A stretch of DNA of 64,000 nt, from assembly GCF_011077955.1 (NCBI RefSeq), contig NZ_JAALBX010000002.1:1-64000 (forward strand). Reading direction: 5' to 3'. The notes under the pieces were generated by a model. That model saw nothing but the letters and a program-made list of their open reading frames with translations. It had not been told where the DNA came from and ran no database searches. The position numbers were made by a program, and so were the translations under genes. This DNA comes from Citrobacter freundii (GTDB taxonomy: Bacteria; Pseudomonadota; Gammaproteobacteria; Enterobacterales; Enterobacteriaceae). Within the stretch, counting starts at the first letter, position 1. Every line of letters starts with the position of its first letter. Below are positions 37,527-50,879 of this stretch, piece by piece.

Positions 37527-39266
37527 TCATTCACAATCATAGACTACAGCGGATTGACGAAACTGGTAATATCGCCCCTGTTTTGCCATCAATTCCTCAT
37601 GAGCGCCACTTTCAATAATTTGACCGTTATCCATAACCACAATTTGGTTAAAATCAGCCAAACCGCGCAAGCGATGGGTGATCATCAACACCGTTTTATT
37701 GGCCGTTACGGATGCCAGCAATGATAAAATTTGCTGTTCCGTTTCCGCGTCCAGCCCTTCGGTAGGTTCGTCGAGCAACATCAGCGGCGCATCATGAAGT
37801 AGCGCGCGGGCGATGGCTAAACGACGCAACTCCCCGCCGGACAGCTGACGTCCGCCTTCGCCAAGCCAACTGTTCAACCCACCATTTTCCAGAAGCTTTT
37901 CCAGACCCACTTGAGTCAGCGTACTGGCAAGACGCGCATCGCTGCTCTTCGGCGCGGCGAGCAATAAGTTATCGCGCAGCGTCGCGCTGAACAGATGTAC
38001 GCGTTGCGGTACCACGCTCATGCTGGCGCGAAGCGCGCTTTCGCTATATTGCGTAAGCGGCAAGCCATTCAGTGTAATCGCGCCCTGTTGCGGGTCCCAT
38101 GCGCGGGTCAGCAGTTGGAGCAGGGTTGATTTCCCGCACCCGGTGCGGCCCAACAGCGCTACGCGATCGCCGTCATTGATGCGCAGGGAGACGTTATGTA
38201 AAGCCGGTTGCGCTTGTTGCGGGTAGCTGAAACTCACGTTCTCAAGCGTGATGGAGGCCTGGGAAGGCGCAGCCATCGGCGTATCGGGAAACGTCACATC
38301 GGGCTGTTGACCGGTTAATTGCGTGACGCGCTGTGCGCTGGCAATAACCTGACCCAAATGCTGGAACGCGCCGGTGACCGGTGCCAGGGCTTCGAATGCC
38401 GCCAGCGCACAGAAGACAAACAGCGCAATCAGCGCTCCGGGGGAGGTGTTACCCCCCACGCCGCCTGCCGCCATCCATAGCATCAGGACGACGGTCATTC
38501 CGCTTATCAGCATCATCACCGCCTGTGAAAGGGCGGTCAGTCCTGCCTGGCGGCGTTGTGCTTCCTGCCAGTCGCTTTCTGTGGAATCCAGTGCGTCGCG
38601 GTAGCGATTAGCAGCGTTGAAAAGGGTAAGTTCAGCATGACCAATTAACCATGCCGTGAGTTGCTGGCGGTACTGCGCTCGCAGCGCAGTCAGGGCCGCA
38701 CCCGTACCTTTACCGGCGCGGTAAAACAGCGGAGGGAGCAGCAGCACGGTCAAAAACATGATACCGCCAAGCGTCATTGCCAGCGTCACATCAAGAACTG
38801 ATAGCCCAACGGCTACCACCAGAATGACGACTAAGGCGCCTACCAGCGGCGAAATCACCCGCAGGTAAAGGTGATCGAGAGTATCGACGTCCGCCACCAG
38901 GCGGTTCAGTAATTCGCCCTGACGAAACCGGGCGATACTCGAGGGAGAAAGCGGCAGCACTTTGCTAAAGGTATACACTCGCAGATGCGCCAGCACCCGG
39001 AAGGTAGCGTCATGGCTCACCAGTCGTTCAAAATAGCGTCCTGCGGTACGGATTATCGCCGCGCCACGTACGCCTGCGGCGGGCAGCATGTAGTTAAATG
39101 TATAAACGCCTGCGACGCCAACCACCGCTGAGGCAGATAAAAACCATCCCGAAAGGGTCAGCAGCCCAATGCTGGCGAGTAGCGTTATGATTGCCAGCAC
39201 CACGCCAAGGCTTAACATCCACTTATGGCGCTTATACAGCGCCAGGTAGGGCAGCAAATCACGCAT
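37527..39266 (-). CDS. cydC: Glutathione/cysteine exporter subunit CydC
   Basis: One half of the CydDC heterodimeric ABC exporter, which sends glutathione and cysteine to the periplasm and is needed to assemble cytochrome bd. The 579 residues have an N-terminal six-helix membrane domain (to about 310) and an ATPase with Walker A G-R-T-G-C-G-K-S-T near 372, the signature L-S-G-G-E-L-R-R near 475 and Walker B M-L-L-L-D-E-P. It starts immediately after the cydD stop. Confidence 0.96.
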   Translation of the reverse strand: MRDLLPYLALYKRHKWMLSLGVVLAIITLLASIGLLTLSGWFLSASAVVGVAGVYTFNYMLPAAGVRGAAIIRTAGRYFERLVSHDATFRVLAHLRVYTFSKVLPLSPSSIARFRQGELLNRLVADVDTLDHLYLRVISPLVGALVVILVVAVGLSVLDVTLAMTLGGIMFLTVLLLPPLFYRAGKGTGAALTALRAQYRQQLTAWLIGHAELTLFNAANRYRDALDSTESDWQEAQRRQAGLTALSQAVMMLISGMTVVLMLWMAAGGVGGNTSPGALIALFVFCALAAFEALAPVTGAFQHLGQVIASAQRVTQLTGQQPDVTFPDTPMAAPSQASITLENVSFSYPQQAQPALHNVSLRINDGDRVALLGRTGCGKSTLLQLLTRAWDPQQGAITLNGLPLTQYSESALRASMSVVPQRVHLFSATLRDNLLLAAPKSSDARLASTLTQVGLEKLLENGGLNSWLGEGGRQLSGGELRRLAIARALLHDAPLMLLDEPTEGLDAETEQQILSLLASVTANKTVLMITHRLRGLADFNQIVVMDNGQIIESGAHEELMAKQGRYYQFRQSAVVYDCE

Positions 39267-41033
39267 TTAGATCTCCTCCTGGCGGTGGGCGAGCAGGGCG
39301 GCAAAATGACCGTTTGCGCGCTTAAGGGTTTCAAAATCCCCTTGCTCAACAATTTTGCCGTTACGCATCACCCATACGTCATCCCACTGGTGAATATAAT
39401 CCAGTTGGTGGGTGACCATCAGGGTGCTTTGATTTAGCGATGCTGCATTCAGCGCCTGCATGACTTTCATTTCACTTCGCGCATCCAGACTGGCAGCAGG
39501 TTCGTCAAGCATCAGTAATTTGCAAGGCGTGAGCAGCGCGCGCGCCACGGCAACGCGTTGCGCCTGGCCTACAGAAAGGCCCGCCGCCTGATCGCCTATC
39601 GGCGTGTCCAGCCCGAATGGTAACTGGGGGATAAATTCACTGACTGAGGCTTTATCCAGCGCCGTTTGCAATGCGCTTTCACTGGCGTCAGGGGCGCAAA
39701 GCAACACATTGTCGCGAAGCGTTGGCGCAGGTAACTGTGGGTTTTGGCCAACCCAGCTTAGATGCTCGCGCCAGGCGAGCGGCTCCAGATCGCGCAGCTC
39801 AATGTCATTGACCGTAAGCGACCCTTCATAGGGCAAAAAGCCGGAAAGCGCATTAAGCAATGAGCTTTTGCCTGCGCCGCTTTGTCCCACAATCGCCACG
39901 CGTTTACCGGGTTCAAGCGTAAAATTGAGGGGTCCTGCCAGGACATCGCCTTCAGGCGACAGAATAATCAGATCATGGGCGCGAATCGTTAGCGGATCGT
40001 TATTGCTGATTTTGAGCGTGCCACGATTCGGGCTTTGCAGCGGCGTTTCAAGAAAGGTTTTCAGGCTATCGGCGGCGCCTACGGCCTGCGCTTTTGCATG
40101 ATAAAACGTACCGAGATCGCGCAGCGGCTGGAAGAATTCGGGGGCAAGAATAAGGGCTAAAAATCCCGCGAAGAGCGTCACGCCAGTACTGTAATGACCA
40201 AAATCCAGCTCGCCAAGGTAAGAAAAACCAAAGTAAACGGCGACCAGCGCAATAGAGAGTGACGTGAAAAATTCCAGCACGCCTGAGGATAAAAACGCAA
40301 GGCGCAGCACGTCCATAGTACGACGGCGAAAATCCACCGACGCCTCACGGATATTTTCGGTTTCTGCCGCGCCGCGATGAAATAATCGTAAGGTTTCAAG
40401 GCCGCGTAGACGGTCAAGGAAGTTGCCGCTAAGCCGCGCCAGGGCCTCGAAATTTCGCCGGTTGGCGTCGGCGGCGCCCATGCCCACCATGGCCATAAAT
40501 ATCGGGATAAGCGGCGCAGTGCCCAAAAGAATCAGGGCGGCAGCCCAGTTCACCGGGAAAATCACTAACACGATCAACAATGGAACTGCCGCTGCCAGTG
40601 ACATTTGTGGCAAATAGCGGGCGTAGTAATCGTGCATATCATCAATTTGCTCAAGAATTAACGTCGCCCAGCTCCCGGCAGGTTTGCCATTGATCCAGGC
40701 GGGTCCTGCTTGTTGCAGACGATCCATCACCTGTCTTCGCACCTCGCGCCTGATATGCACTCCGGCGCGAAAGCCCACTTTTTCCCGCACCCATACAAGC
40801 CAGGCGCGCAAAATAAAGATCAGCACCAGCAAGATAAATGGCAGCAACAGCGCTTCGCGCGGGATGTTTTCCATAATCATATGATTAAGGATGCGGGCAA
40901 GAATCCAGGCCTGAGCAATAATCAAAAGCCCGGTGACGACGCCCAGCAGACGTGACAGATTCAGCCAGCGACGGGAGATTACACTTTGCTGTTTTAACCA
41001 GCGGGTCAATTCTTGTTGGCGGGTTTTATTCAT
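39267..41033 (-). CDS. cydD: Glutathione/cysteine exporter subunit CydD
   Basis: Other half of the CydDC exporter, 588 residues as in E. coli. The membrane domain covers about 1-340. The ATPase has Walker A G-Q-S-G-A-G-K-S-S near 383 and Walker B L-L-M-L-D-E-P; the signature position reads L-S-V-G-Q-A-Q-R, with V in place of the first G of the usual L-S-G-G-Q. The gene is adjacent to cydC with no gap. trxB lies upstream on the same strand, as in E. coli. Confidence 0.96.
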   Translation of the reverse strand: MNKTRQQELTRWLKQQSVISRRWLNLSRLLGVVTGLLIIAQAWILARILNHMIMENIPREALLLPFILLVLIFILRAWLVWVREKVGFRAGVHIRREVRRQVMDRLQQAGPAWINGKPAGSWATLILEQIDDMHDYYARYLPQMSLAAAVPLLIVLVIFPVNWAAALILLGTAPLIPIFMAMVGMGAADANRRNFEALARLSGNFLDRLRGLETLRLFHRGAAETENIREASVDFRRRTMDVLRLAFLSSGVLEFFTSLSIALVAVYFGFSYLGELDFGHYSTGVTLFAGFLALILAPEFFQPLRDLGTFYHAKAQAVGAADSLKTFLETPLQSPNRGTLKISNNDPLTIRAHDLIILSPEGDVLAGPLNFTLEPGKRVAIVGQSGAGKSSLLNALSGFLPYEGSLTVNDIELRDLEPLAWREHLSWVGQNPQLPAPTLRDNVLLCAPDASESALQTALDKASVSEFIPQLPFGLDTPIGDQAAGLSVGQAQRVAVARALLTPCKLLMLDEPAASLDARSEMKVMQALNAASLNQSTLMVTHQLDYIHQWDDVWVMRNGKIVEQGDFETLKRANGHFAALLAHRQEEI

Positions 41034-41106
41034 TGGGTTGTAAGCAGGCGAAAGTCCAGTGAACCAGGATGAGTCAGTGCGCTGATGTTACAACGACAAA
41101 AAAAGA

Positions 41107-41129
41107 AAGGCGACTTATTCAGTCGCCTT
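41107..41129 (-). terminator. Terminator of trxB
   Basis: A 9-bp perfect stem (41107-41115 with 41121-41129). On the minus strand it is followed by a T-rich run, and it lies 15 bases after the trxB stop. Confidence 0.78.
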
Positions 41130-41144
41130 ATTTAACTTGCAGAA

Positions 41145-42608
<1,464 letters not shown>

Positions 42609-43103
42609 ATGGTAGATAGCAAGAAGCGCCCAGGCAAAGATCTCGACCGCATCGATCGTAACATTCTTAATGAGCTGCAAAAGGATGGGCGTATTTCCAA
42701 CGTCGAGCTTTCTAAACGAGTAGGACTTTCACCGACGCCTTGCCTTGAGCGCGTGCGTCGTCTGGAACGTCAAGGTTTTATTCAGGGCTATACAGCTCTG
42801 TTGAACCCGCATTATCTGGATGCATCACTCCTGGTTTTCGTTGAGATTACTCTGAATCGCGGCGCCCCGGATGTGTTTGAACAATTTAACTCCGCAGTGC
42901 AAAAACTTGAAGAAATTCAAGAGTGTCATCTGGTTTCAGGCGATTTCGACTATCTGTTGAAAACTCGTGTGCCGGATATGTCTGCCTACCGTAAATTGCT
43001 TGGTGAAACCTTGCTGCGTCTGCCGGGTGTGAACGATACCCGTACCTACGTAGTCATGGAAGAAGTCAAACAGAGCAATCGTCTGGTAATTAAGACTCGC
43101 TAA
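42609..43103 (+). CDS. lrp: Leucine-responsive regulatory protein
   Basis: Global DNA-binding regulator of amino acid metabolism, fimbriae and transport. The product is 164 residues and nearly identical to E. coli Lrp. The N-terminal winged helix-turn-helix (about 15-60) includes R-I-S-N-V-E-L-S-K-R-V-G-L-S. The C-terminal RAM domain (about 75-150) binds leucine and forms octamers or hexadecamers. It stands upstream of ftsK, separated by a strong terminator. Confidence 0.98.
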   Translation: MVDSKKRPGKDLDRIDRNILNELQKDGRISNVELSKRVGLSPTPCLERVRRLERQGFIQGYTALLNPHYLDASLLVFVEITLNRGAPDVFEQFNSAVQKLEEIQECHLVSGDFDYLLKTRVPDMSAYRKLLGETLLRLPGVNDTRTYVVMEEVKQSNRLVIKTR

Positions 43104-43159
43104 TGCGGAACAGGTGCAAATTCATAGTAATTTGATTACACTCCTGTTAATCCATACAG

Positions 43160-43189
43160 CAGCAGTGCCGGGGAGACCCGGCACTGCTG
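43160..43189 (+). terminator. Terminator of lrp
   Basis: A 13-bp perfect stem (43160-43172 with 43177-43189) and 4-base loop followed by TCCGTTTTA. It ends 34 bases before the ftsK start. Confidence 0.82.
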
Positions 43190-43223
43190 TCCGTTTTAGC
43201 TCGAAGAACCTGGAGAGCCTTTC

Positions 43224-46200
43224 TTGAGCCAGGAATACACTGAAGATAAAGACGTTACTTTGACGAAGCTGGACAGCGGTCGCCGACTCCTCGAAGCTTT
43301 GCTGATTCTTGTTGCCCTTTTTGCCGTCTGGTTGATGGCGGCGTTACTCAGTTTTAATCCCTCCGATCCCAGTTGGTCGCAAACGGCCTGGCATGAACCT
43401 ATCCATAATTTGGGTGGCGCGCCTGGCGCATGGCTTGCGGATACGCTGTTCTTTATATTCGGAATCATGGCCTATACGTTACCCGTCATGATGATTGGCG
43501 GGTGCTGGTTTGCCTGGCGGCATCGCGCGAATGAAGACTACATCGACTATTTCGCCGTCGCGCTGCGTCTTATCGGCGTTCTGGCCCTCATTCTTACTTC
43601 ATGCGGGCTTGCGGCTATTAACGCAGATGACATCTGGTATTTCGCTTCTGGCGGCGTGTTGGGGAGTTTGCTGAGTACCGCCATGATGCCGCTTCTTAAC
43701 AGCAGCGGGGGAACCATTGCGCTTCTGTGCGTATGGGCAGCCGGGCTGACGCTGTTTACCGGCTGGTCGTGGGTGGGTATTGCTGAAAAAATCGGCAACG
43801 TGGTGTTAAGCGTGTTGACCTTCGCCACTAACCGTACCCGTCGCGATAACACCTGGCATGACGACGATGAATATGAGTACGAAGAAGAAGGCGACGAGGA
43901 ACATGAAGAGGTCAGGGAATCGCGTCGTGCGCGCATTCTGCGTGGCGCTCTGGCGCGTCGTAAACGTTTAGCGGAGAAATTCAACAATCCGGTGGCGCGT
44001 CAAACCGACGAGGCGCTGTTTTCTGGCAAACGCATGGATGAGCCGGACGAAGTGCAGTATCGCGCGAGCGGCGTTGGGGTTGATGTCGATCCTGATGATG
44101 TCCTGTTTTCCGGGCAAAGCGCAGCAATGCCAGAAGATGACTATGATCCGTTGCTGAGCGGCTATTCGGTGGTGCCGACCGCGGCCCCTGCCGCTGTGCA
44201 TCCTGTCGCGCCAAGCGCGGCGACTACGCCGCAACCAGTGCAATATACCACCGCGCCGCAGCCGCAGGCGCCTGTCGTTGACTGGCAAGCCGCGCCGACC
44301 CCGCAAACGCCGGATGCGACCATTGCCCCGGCGCCGGATCATTATGATCCTGCGCCGGTTACGCACGAACCGACGTCTTACTCGCCGTATGCCGATGAGC
44401 CACCCACGTTGCAGCCTGGCGTTGACGCCTGGTCTGATGACAATGAGCCTTATCATGCACAACAGCCCGTAAGCGAAACGCCGCCTGCCATGCCTGAGCC
44501 TGCTGCTGAAGAGGTCAAGCAAACGCGTCCACCGCTTTATTATTTCGAAGAAGTCGAAGAGAAGCGCGCCCGCGAGCGTGAGCAACTGGCCGCCTGGTAT
44601 CAGCCGATACCGGAGCCGGTAGAACCGGTTGATTCGTTGCTCCCTGCAAGCGAGCCTAAACCTGCGGCGACGCCATCCATGCCGGCTGCGGAAATCACGC
44701 CACCGGATATCACATCGGTTGCTCCGCAGGTTAAGTCAGCGGCTCACGCTGCAGCCGCTGCCGCGGCCTTCACGCCGGTATTCGGCCTCGCTGGCGACGC
44801 ACCGCGCGTACAGGTGAAAGAGGGGATTGGCCCACAACTGCCGCGCCCTAATCGTGTGCGGGTGCCAACCCGTCGCGAGCTTGCGTCTTACGGAATTAAA
44901 CTGCCTTCCCAGCGCATGGCAGAACAGCAAGCGCGTCATGCACAACAGCCTCCATTGACAGACGATGAAGCAGATGCGCATCAGCAAAATGAACTGGCTC
45001 GCCAGTTTATGGCTCAGCAGCAACAGCGCTATCAGGATGAAGGCCACGCTTCCCAGGAAGCCGATGAGATAGATCTGGAGCAAGAAGCGCTGTCGCGTCA
45101 ATTTGCCGCGCAGCAACAGCAACGCTACGCCGGGGAACAACCGTCGGGTGCGGTGCCGTTCTCGCTTGATGACTTCTCGCCAGTTAAAGCGCTGGTGGAC
45201 GATGGCCCAAGCGAACCTTTATTTATGCCAAGTCCGATGGTTGATGAACCACCTGTTCAGCAACAGCCGATGCATCAACAGCATCACTACGCGGCTCATT
45301 CTCAACAGCCTCAGTCAACTGTTCAGCCACACCAGCCGGTGCATCAGCAGCCGCAAGGGACGACTGTTCATCATCAGACTATGCATCAACAGCATCAGGC
45401 GGCTGTTCATTCTCAACAGCCGGTGCATCAGCAGCCTCAGGCAGCTGTTCAGCCTCACCACACGATGCAGCAAGCGCATTCGTCTTACGCAGCGCCTGCG
45501 CCGGTTCAGCCGCAGCATGTGGAGTCACCGCGTGAAAGCCTGATTCATCCCTTATTGATGCGTAACGGCGACAGCACGCCACTGCAAAAGCCGACTACGC
45601 CGTTGCCGTCGCTGGACTTGCTTACGCCGCCGCCTTCTGAAGTCGAACCGGTTGACACCTTTGCGCTGGAGCAAATGGCGCGTCTGGTTGAAGCACGACT
45701 GGCTGATTTCAGAATTAAAGCCGATGTGGTGAATTATTCTCCGGGTCCGGTGATCACCCGGTTTGAACTGAATCTCGCCCCGGGCGTTAAAGCCGCGCGT
45801 ATTTCTAATCTCTCTCGCGACCTTGCGCGCTCGCTTTCCACGGTTGCCGTGCGTGTAGTGGAAGTTATCCCTGGCAAACCATACGTTGGCCTTGAGCTTC
45901 CGAATAAGAAACGTCAGACGGTTTACCTGCGCGAAGTGCTCGATAACGCGAAATTCCGTGAGAACCCGTCACCGCTGACTATCGTGCTCGGCAAAGATAT
46001 CGCCGGAGAACCGGTCGTCGCCGATCTGGCGAAAATGCCCCACTTGCTGGTAGCCGGTACCACCGGTTCTGGTAAATCGGTTGGGGTTAATGCCATGATC
46101 CTCAGCATGCTTTATAAAGCAACGCCGGAAGAAGTCCGCTTTATCATGATTGACCCCAAAATGCTGGAGTTGTCGGTCTATGAAGGTATACCCCATCTGC

Positions 46201-47075
46201 TGACGGAAGTGGTTACCGATATGAAAGACGCCGCCAACGCCCTGCGCTGGAGCGTCAATGAAATGGAACGGCGTTATAAGCTCATGTCTGCGTTGGGTGT
46301 GCGAAATCTTGCCGGGTATAACGAAAAAATTCTTGAAGCTGAACGTATGGGCCGCCCAATTCCGGATCCTTACTGGAAGCCAGGCGACAGTATGGATGCT
46401 ACGCATCCGGTTCTCGAAAAACTGCCGTATATCGTGGTGCTTGTGGATGAATTCGCCGACCTGATGATGACCGTGGGTAAAAAAGTGGAAGAGTTGATTG
46501 CCCGTCTGGCGCAAAAAGCGCGCGCGGCTGGCATTCATCTGGTTCTTGCGACCCAGCGTCCTTCAGTGGATGTGATTACCGGCCTGATTAAGGCTAACAT
46601 CCCTACCCGTATCGCGTTTACCGTCTCCAGTAAAATCGATTCCCGCACCATTCTCGATCAGGGCGGCGCGGAGTCCTTATTAGGTATGGGGGATATGCTC
46701 TATTCCGGGCCAAACTCCACAAGTCCGGTTCGCGTTCATGGTGCGTTCGTGCGCGATCAAGAAGTGCATGCGGTGGTTCAGGACTGGAAAGCGCGTGGTC
46801 GTCCACAATATGTTGACGGCATCACCTCCGAAAGCGAAAGCGAGGGCGGTGGCGCGGGTCTTGATACGGGCGAAGAGTTAGATCCGCTGTTTGATCAGGC
46901 TGTCAATTTCGTCGTTGAGAAACGCAAAGCTTCTATCTCTGGCGTGCAGCGACAATTCCGCATCGGCTATAACCGTGCGGCGCGTATTATTGAACAGATG
47001 GAAATGCAAGGTATCGTCAGCGAACAGGGGCATAACGGTAATCGTGAAGTCCTGGCTCCGCCGCCGTTTGATTAA
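43224..47075 (+). CDS. ftsK: DNA translocase FtsK
   Basis: Septal protein that couples cell division to chromosome segregation and activates XerCD at dif. It has 1283 residues (1329 in E. coli). The N-terminal domain has about four membrane helices (25-190). A long Pro/Gln-rich linker follows (about 200-790), including a His/Gln-rich stretch with a 37-residue repeat. The motor has Walker [10 protein letters not shown] near 950 and Walker [10 protein letters not shown]. The gamma winged-helix domain at the end contains [13 protein letters not shown] and reads KOPS. The start is TTG at 43224 with TGGAGAG upstream. Confidence 0.97.
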   Translation: MSQEYTEDKDVTLTKLDSGRRLLEALLILVALFAVWLMAALLSFNPSDPSWSQTAWHEPIHNLGGAPGAWLADTLFFIFGIMAYTLPVMMIGGCWFAWRHRANEDYIDYFAVALRLIGVLALILTSCGLAAINADDIWYFASGGVLGSLLSTAMMPLLNSSGGTIALLCVWAAGLTLFTGWSWVGIAEKIGNVVLSVLTFATNRTRRDNTWHDDDEYEYEEEGDEEHEEVRESRRARILRGALARRKRLAEKFNNPVARQTDEALFSGKRMDEPDEVQYRASGVGVDVDPDDVLFSGQSAAMPEDDYDPLLSGYSVVPTAAPAAVHPVAPSAATTPQPVQYTTAPQPQAPVVDWQAAPTPQTPDATIAPAPDHYDPAPVTHEPTSYSPYADEPPTLQPGVDAWSDDNEPYHAQQPVSETPPAMPEPAAEEVKQTRPPLYYFEEVEEKRAREREQLAAWYQPIPEPVEPVDSLLPASEPKPAATPSMPAAEITPPDITSVAPQVKSAAHAAAAAAAFTPVFGLAGDAPRVQVKEGIGPQLPRPNRVRVPTRRELASYGIKLPSQRMAEQQARHAQQPPLTDDEADAHQQNELARQFMAQQQQRYQDEGHASQEADEIDLEQEALSRQFAAQQQQRYAGEQPSGAVPFSLDDFSPVKALVDDGPSEPLFMPSPMVDEPPVQQQPMHQQHHYAAHSQQPQSTVQPHQPVHQQPQGTTVHHQTMHQQHQAAVHSQQPVHQQPQAAVQPHHTMQQAHSSYAAPAPVQPQHVESPRESLIHPLLMRNGDSTPLQKPTTPLPSLDLLTPPPSEVEPVDTFALEQMARLVEARLADFRIKADVVNYSPGPVITRFELNLAPGVKAARISNLSRDLARSLSTVAVRVVEVIPGKPYVGLELPNKKRQTVYLREVLDNAKFRENPSPLTIVLGKDIAGEPVVADLAKMPHLLVAGTTGSGKSVGVNAMILSMLYKATPEEVRFIMIDPKMLELSVYEGIPHLLTEVVTDMKDAANALRWSVNEMERRYKLMSALGVRNLAGYNEKILEAERMGRPIPDPYWKPGDSMDATHPVLEKLPYIVVLVDEFADLMMTVGKKVEELIARLAQKARAAGIHLVLATQRPSVDVITGLIKANIPTRIAFTVSSKIDSRTILDQGGAESLLGMGDMLYSGPNSTSPVRVHGAFVRDQEVHAVVQDWKARGRPQYVDGITSESESEGGGAGLDTGEELDPLFDQAVNFVVEKRKASISGVQRQFRIGYNRAARIIEQMEMQGIVSEQGHNGNREVLAPPPFD
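45270..45480 (+). repeat. 111-base in-frame repeat in the ftsK linker
   Basis: ATGCATCAACAGCATCA recurs at 45270 and 45381, 111 bases (37 codons) apart. Each copy encodes M-H-Q-Q-H followed by A-H-S-Q-Q-P or V-H-S-Q-Q-P and H-Q-Q-P-Q. The linker of E. coli FtsK also has tandem Gln/Pro repeats, but of different sequence. Confidence 0.85.
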
Positions 47076-47081
47076 TAATTG

Positions 47082-47104
47082 CCCCTCATCGCGAGGGGCT
47101 TTTC
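47082..47104 (+). terminator. Terminator of ftsK
   Basis: A 7-bp stem (47082-47088 with 47094-47100) followed by four T, starting 7 bases after the ftsK stop. Confidence 0.75.
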
Positions 47105-47235
47105 CGTTCTGTGCAAAGATCGGTAAAGAGCTGGAAAATCAGCTTTTTCTTCTTTCGGGAATGTTGTTGCCAGCGCTACAGTTAACGACACCTGTTGCCC
47201 GTGTCGGGCCTGGCGCATGTTGAGGAATCACAAAA

Positions 47236-47847
47236 ATGAAAAAAATTGCAATGACCTGCGCGCTTGTTGCCGCGTTTGCCACAAGCTCCGTGTGGGCTGA
47301 TGCGGCGAGCGATTTAAAAAGCCGTCTGGATAAAGTCGGCAGCTTCCACGCCAGTTTTACGCAAAAAGTCACCGACGGCAGCGGCGCTGCGGTTCAGGAA
47401 GGTCAGGGTGATTTGTGGGTTAAACGTCCGAATCTGTTTAACTGGCATATGACCCAGCCGGATGAAAGTATTCTGGTCTCTGATGGTAAAACGCTGTGGT
47501 TCTACAATCCTTTTGTGGAACAAGCGAGCGCCACCTGGCTTAAAGACGCGACCGGCAATACGCCTTTTATGCTGATTGCCCGCAATCAGGCAAGCGACTG
47601 GCAGCAGTACAATATCAAACAAAGCGGTAATGACTTCGTGCTGACGCCGAAAACCGGCGCGGGTAATCTTAAGCAATTCACCATTAACGTGACGCCGGAC
47701 GGTACCATTCACCAGTTCAGTGCCGTAGAGCAAGACGATCAGCGCAGCAGCTATCAGCTTAAATCTCAGCAAAATGGCTCAGTTGATATGAGCAAGTTTA
47801 CGTTTACGCCGCCACAGGGCGTGACGGTGGACGATCAACGCAAATAG
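47236..47847 (+). CDS. lolA: Outer-membrane lipoprotein carrier LolA
   Basis: Periplasmic chaperone that takes mature lipoproteins from LolCDE to LolB. The 203-residue length equals that of E. coli LolA. The signal peptide is residues 1-21, ending V-W-A before D-A-A-S-D-L-K. The mature protein has the family segments F-H-A-S-F-T-Q near residue 37 and [11 protein letters not shown] near 63. GAGGAATCAC precedes the ATG. rarA follows after 8 bases. Confidence 0.97.
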   Translation: MKKIAMTCALVAAFATSSVWADAASDLKSRLDKVGSFHASFTQKVTDGSGAAVQEGQGDLWVKRPNLFNWHMTQPDESILVSDGKTLWFYNPFVEQASATWLKDATGNTPFMLIARNQASDWQQYNIKQSGNDFVLTPKTGAGNLKQFTINVTPDGTIHQFSAVEQDDQRSSYQLKSQQNGSVDMSKFTFTPPQGVTVDDQRK

Positions 47848-47855
47848 AGGTGTGA

Positions 47856-49199
47856 GTGAGTAATCTGTCGCTCGACTTTTCTGACAACGCTTTTCAACCT
47901 CTGGCCGCACGTATGCGGCCAGAAAATTTAGCGCAGTATATCGGGCAGCAGCATTTGCTGGCTCCCGGCAAACCGTTGCCGCGTGCGATTGAAGCCGGAC
48001 ATCTGCATTCAATGATCCTCTGGGGGCCGCCAGGCACGGGGAAAACGACACTTGCGGAAGTGATTGGCCGTTATGCCAGCGCGGATATTGAGCGGATTTC
48101 GGCGGTAACGTCGGGCGTAAAAGAGATCCGCGAAGCGATTGAGCGCGCCAGGCAGAATCGTAATGCCGGACGTCGCACTATTCTGTTCGTTGATGAAGTG
48201 CATCGCTTCAATAAAAGTCAGCAGGATGCCTTTTTGCCTCACATTGAAGATGGCACGATCACCTTCATCGGCGCAACCACCGAAAACCCTTCCTTTGAAC
48301 TTAACTCGGCGCTGTTATCCCGGGCGCGCGTTTACCTGTTAAAGTCCCTGACGACCGACGATATCGAGCAGGTGCTGATTCAGGCGATGAACGATGATAA
48401 GCGCGGCTATGGCGGGCAGAACATCGTATTGCCGGACGAAACGCGTAAGGCAATTGCTGAGCTGGTTAACGGCGATGCCCGTCGGGCGCTTAATACGCTT
48501 GAAATGATGGCAGACATGGCCGAGACGGATGATGCCGGTAAGCGTATTCTGAAAGCGGAACTGCTTACTGAGATTGCCGGTGAGCGTAGCGCGCGTTTCG
48601 ATAATAAAGGGGATCGGTTTTACGATCTCATCTCTGCCTTGCATAAATCCGTACGCGGATCGTCTCCTGACGCCGCTTTATACTGGTATGCGCGCATTAT
48701 CACCGCCGGCGGAGATCCTTTGTATGTGGCGCGACGTTGTCTGGCAATCGCCTCAGAAGATGTGGGCAATGCCGATCCGCGTGCCATGCAAGTCGCGATT
48801 TCCGCCTGGGATTGCTTTACCCGCGTGGGGCCGGCAGAAGGGGAGCGGGCTATTGCCCAGGCCATTGTTTATCTCGCTTGCGCGCCAAAAAGCAACGCCG
48901 TCTATACGGCCTTTAAAGCCGCGCTGCGTGATGCGCGTGACCGTCCTGATTATGATGTTCCTCCGCACTTACGTAACGCACCAACAAAACTGATGAAAGA
49001 CATGGGCTACGGCGAAGAATACCGTTACGCTCATGACGAACCGAATGCCTACGCCGCAGGCGAAGTCTATTTCCCTCCTGAAATGGCACAAACACGCTAT
49101 TACCAGCCGACAAACAGAGGTCTTGAGGGGAAAATTGGCGAAAAGCTCGCCTGGCTTACTGAACAGGATCAGAAAAGCCCCACAAAACGCTACCGCTAA
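47856..49199 (+). CDS. rarA: Replication-associated recombination protein RarA
   Basis: AAA+ ATPase of the clamp-loader group (MgsA/WRNIP1 family), 447 residues as in E. coli. It acts at stalled forks and single-strand gaps. Walker [10 protein letters not shown] is near 52-60, Walker B L-F-V-D-E-V-H near 109, and the C-terminal tetramerisation domain ends T-K-R-Y-R. The start is GTG at 47856, with AGAGGTG upstream, and gives the conserved N-terminus S-N-L-S-L-D-F. It is 8 bases after lolA and 90 bases before serS. Confidence 0.96.
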   Translation: MSNLSLDFSDNAFQPLAARMRPENLAQYIGQQHLLAPGKPLPRAIEAGHLHSMILWGPPGTGKTTLAEVIGRYASADIERISAVTSGVKEIREAIERARQNRNAGRRTILFVDEVHRFNKSQQDAFLPHIEDGTITFIGATTENPSFELNSALLSRARVYLLKSLTTDDIEQVLIQAMNDDKRGYGGQNIVLPDETRKAIAELVNGDARRALNTLEMMADMAETDDAGKRILKAELLTEIAGERSARFDNKGDRFYDLISALHKSVRGSSPDAALYWYARIITAGGDPLYVARRCLAIASEDVGNADPRAMQVAISAWDCFTRVGPAEGERAIAQAIVYLACAPKSNAVYTAFKAALRDARDRPDYDVPPHLRNAPTKLMKDMGYGEEYRYAHDEPNAYAAGEVYFPPEMAQTRYYQPTNRGLEGKIGEKLAWLTEQDQKSPTKRYR

Positions 49200-49250
49200 T
49201 GCGGGCGTTGCGGTAAGGTTATCAGGCGTATAGGTGGTCGCAGGCTGTGA

Positions 49251-50582
<1,332 letters not shown>

Positions 50583-50600
50583 TCATTTTGCCGAGCCCTA

Positions 50601-50628
50601 AAAAAAAGCGCCTGAGGGCGCTTTTTTT
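50601..50628 (+). terminator. Terminator of serS
   Basis: The stem 50608-50612 with 50617-50621 is extended by seven A on the left and seven T on the right, a classic intrinsic terminator. Confidence 0.88.
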
Positions 50629-50816
50629 ATTGCTTAATCATAATGATTTCACACCGACGGCTTCGATGAAATTTTTCGACTGAATCATCGCTTTAGCGTT
50701 TTTAAAACAATAGATAAGTCATCGGGTTAACTTAATTTTAAGTGACTTAATGGTTAATCTGTATGAATAACTTCAATCGATAACGAATTAACAGGATTTT
50801 GCCGTCCACAAGCCGA

Positions 50817-50844
50817 TTGACATTGTTTTTGCTGGTGGCATGAT
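50817..50844 (+). promoter_or_regulatory. Candidate ycaD promoter
   Basis: A perfect TTGACA (50817-50822), 16-base spacer and CATGAT (50839-50844), preceded by TGG as in an extended -10 element, 35 bases before the ycaD ATG. Confidence 0.55.
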
Positions 50845-50879
50845 GCGCGTGAATTTTGAACTTCCTCACGGTTTAATCC

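Noticed and set aside
43968-44585. 205-codon arginine-rich minus-strand frame opposite ftsK
   Set aside because: It mirrors the repetitive FtsK linker; composition is an artefact of the opposite strand.
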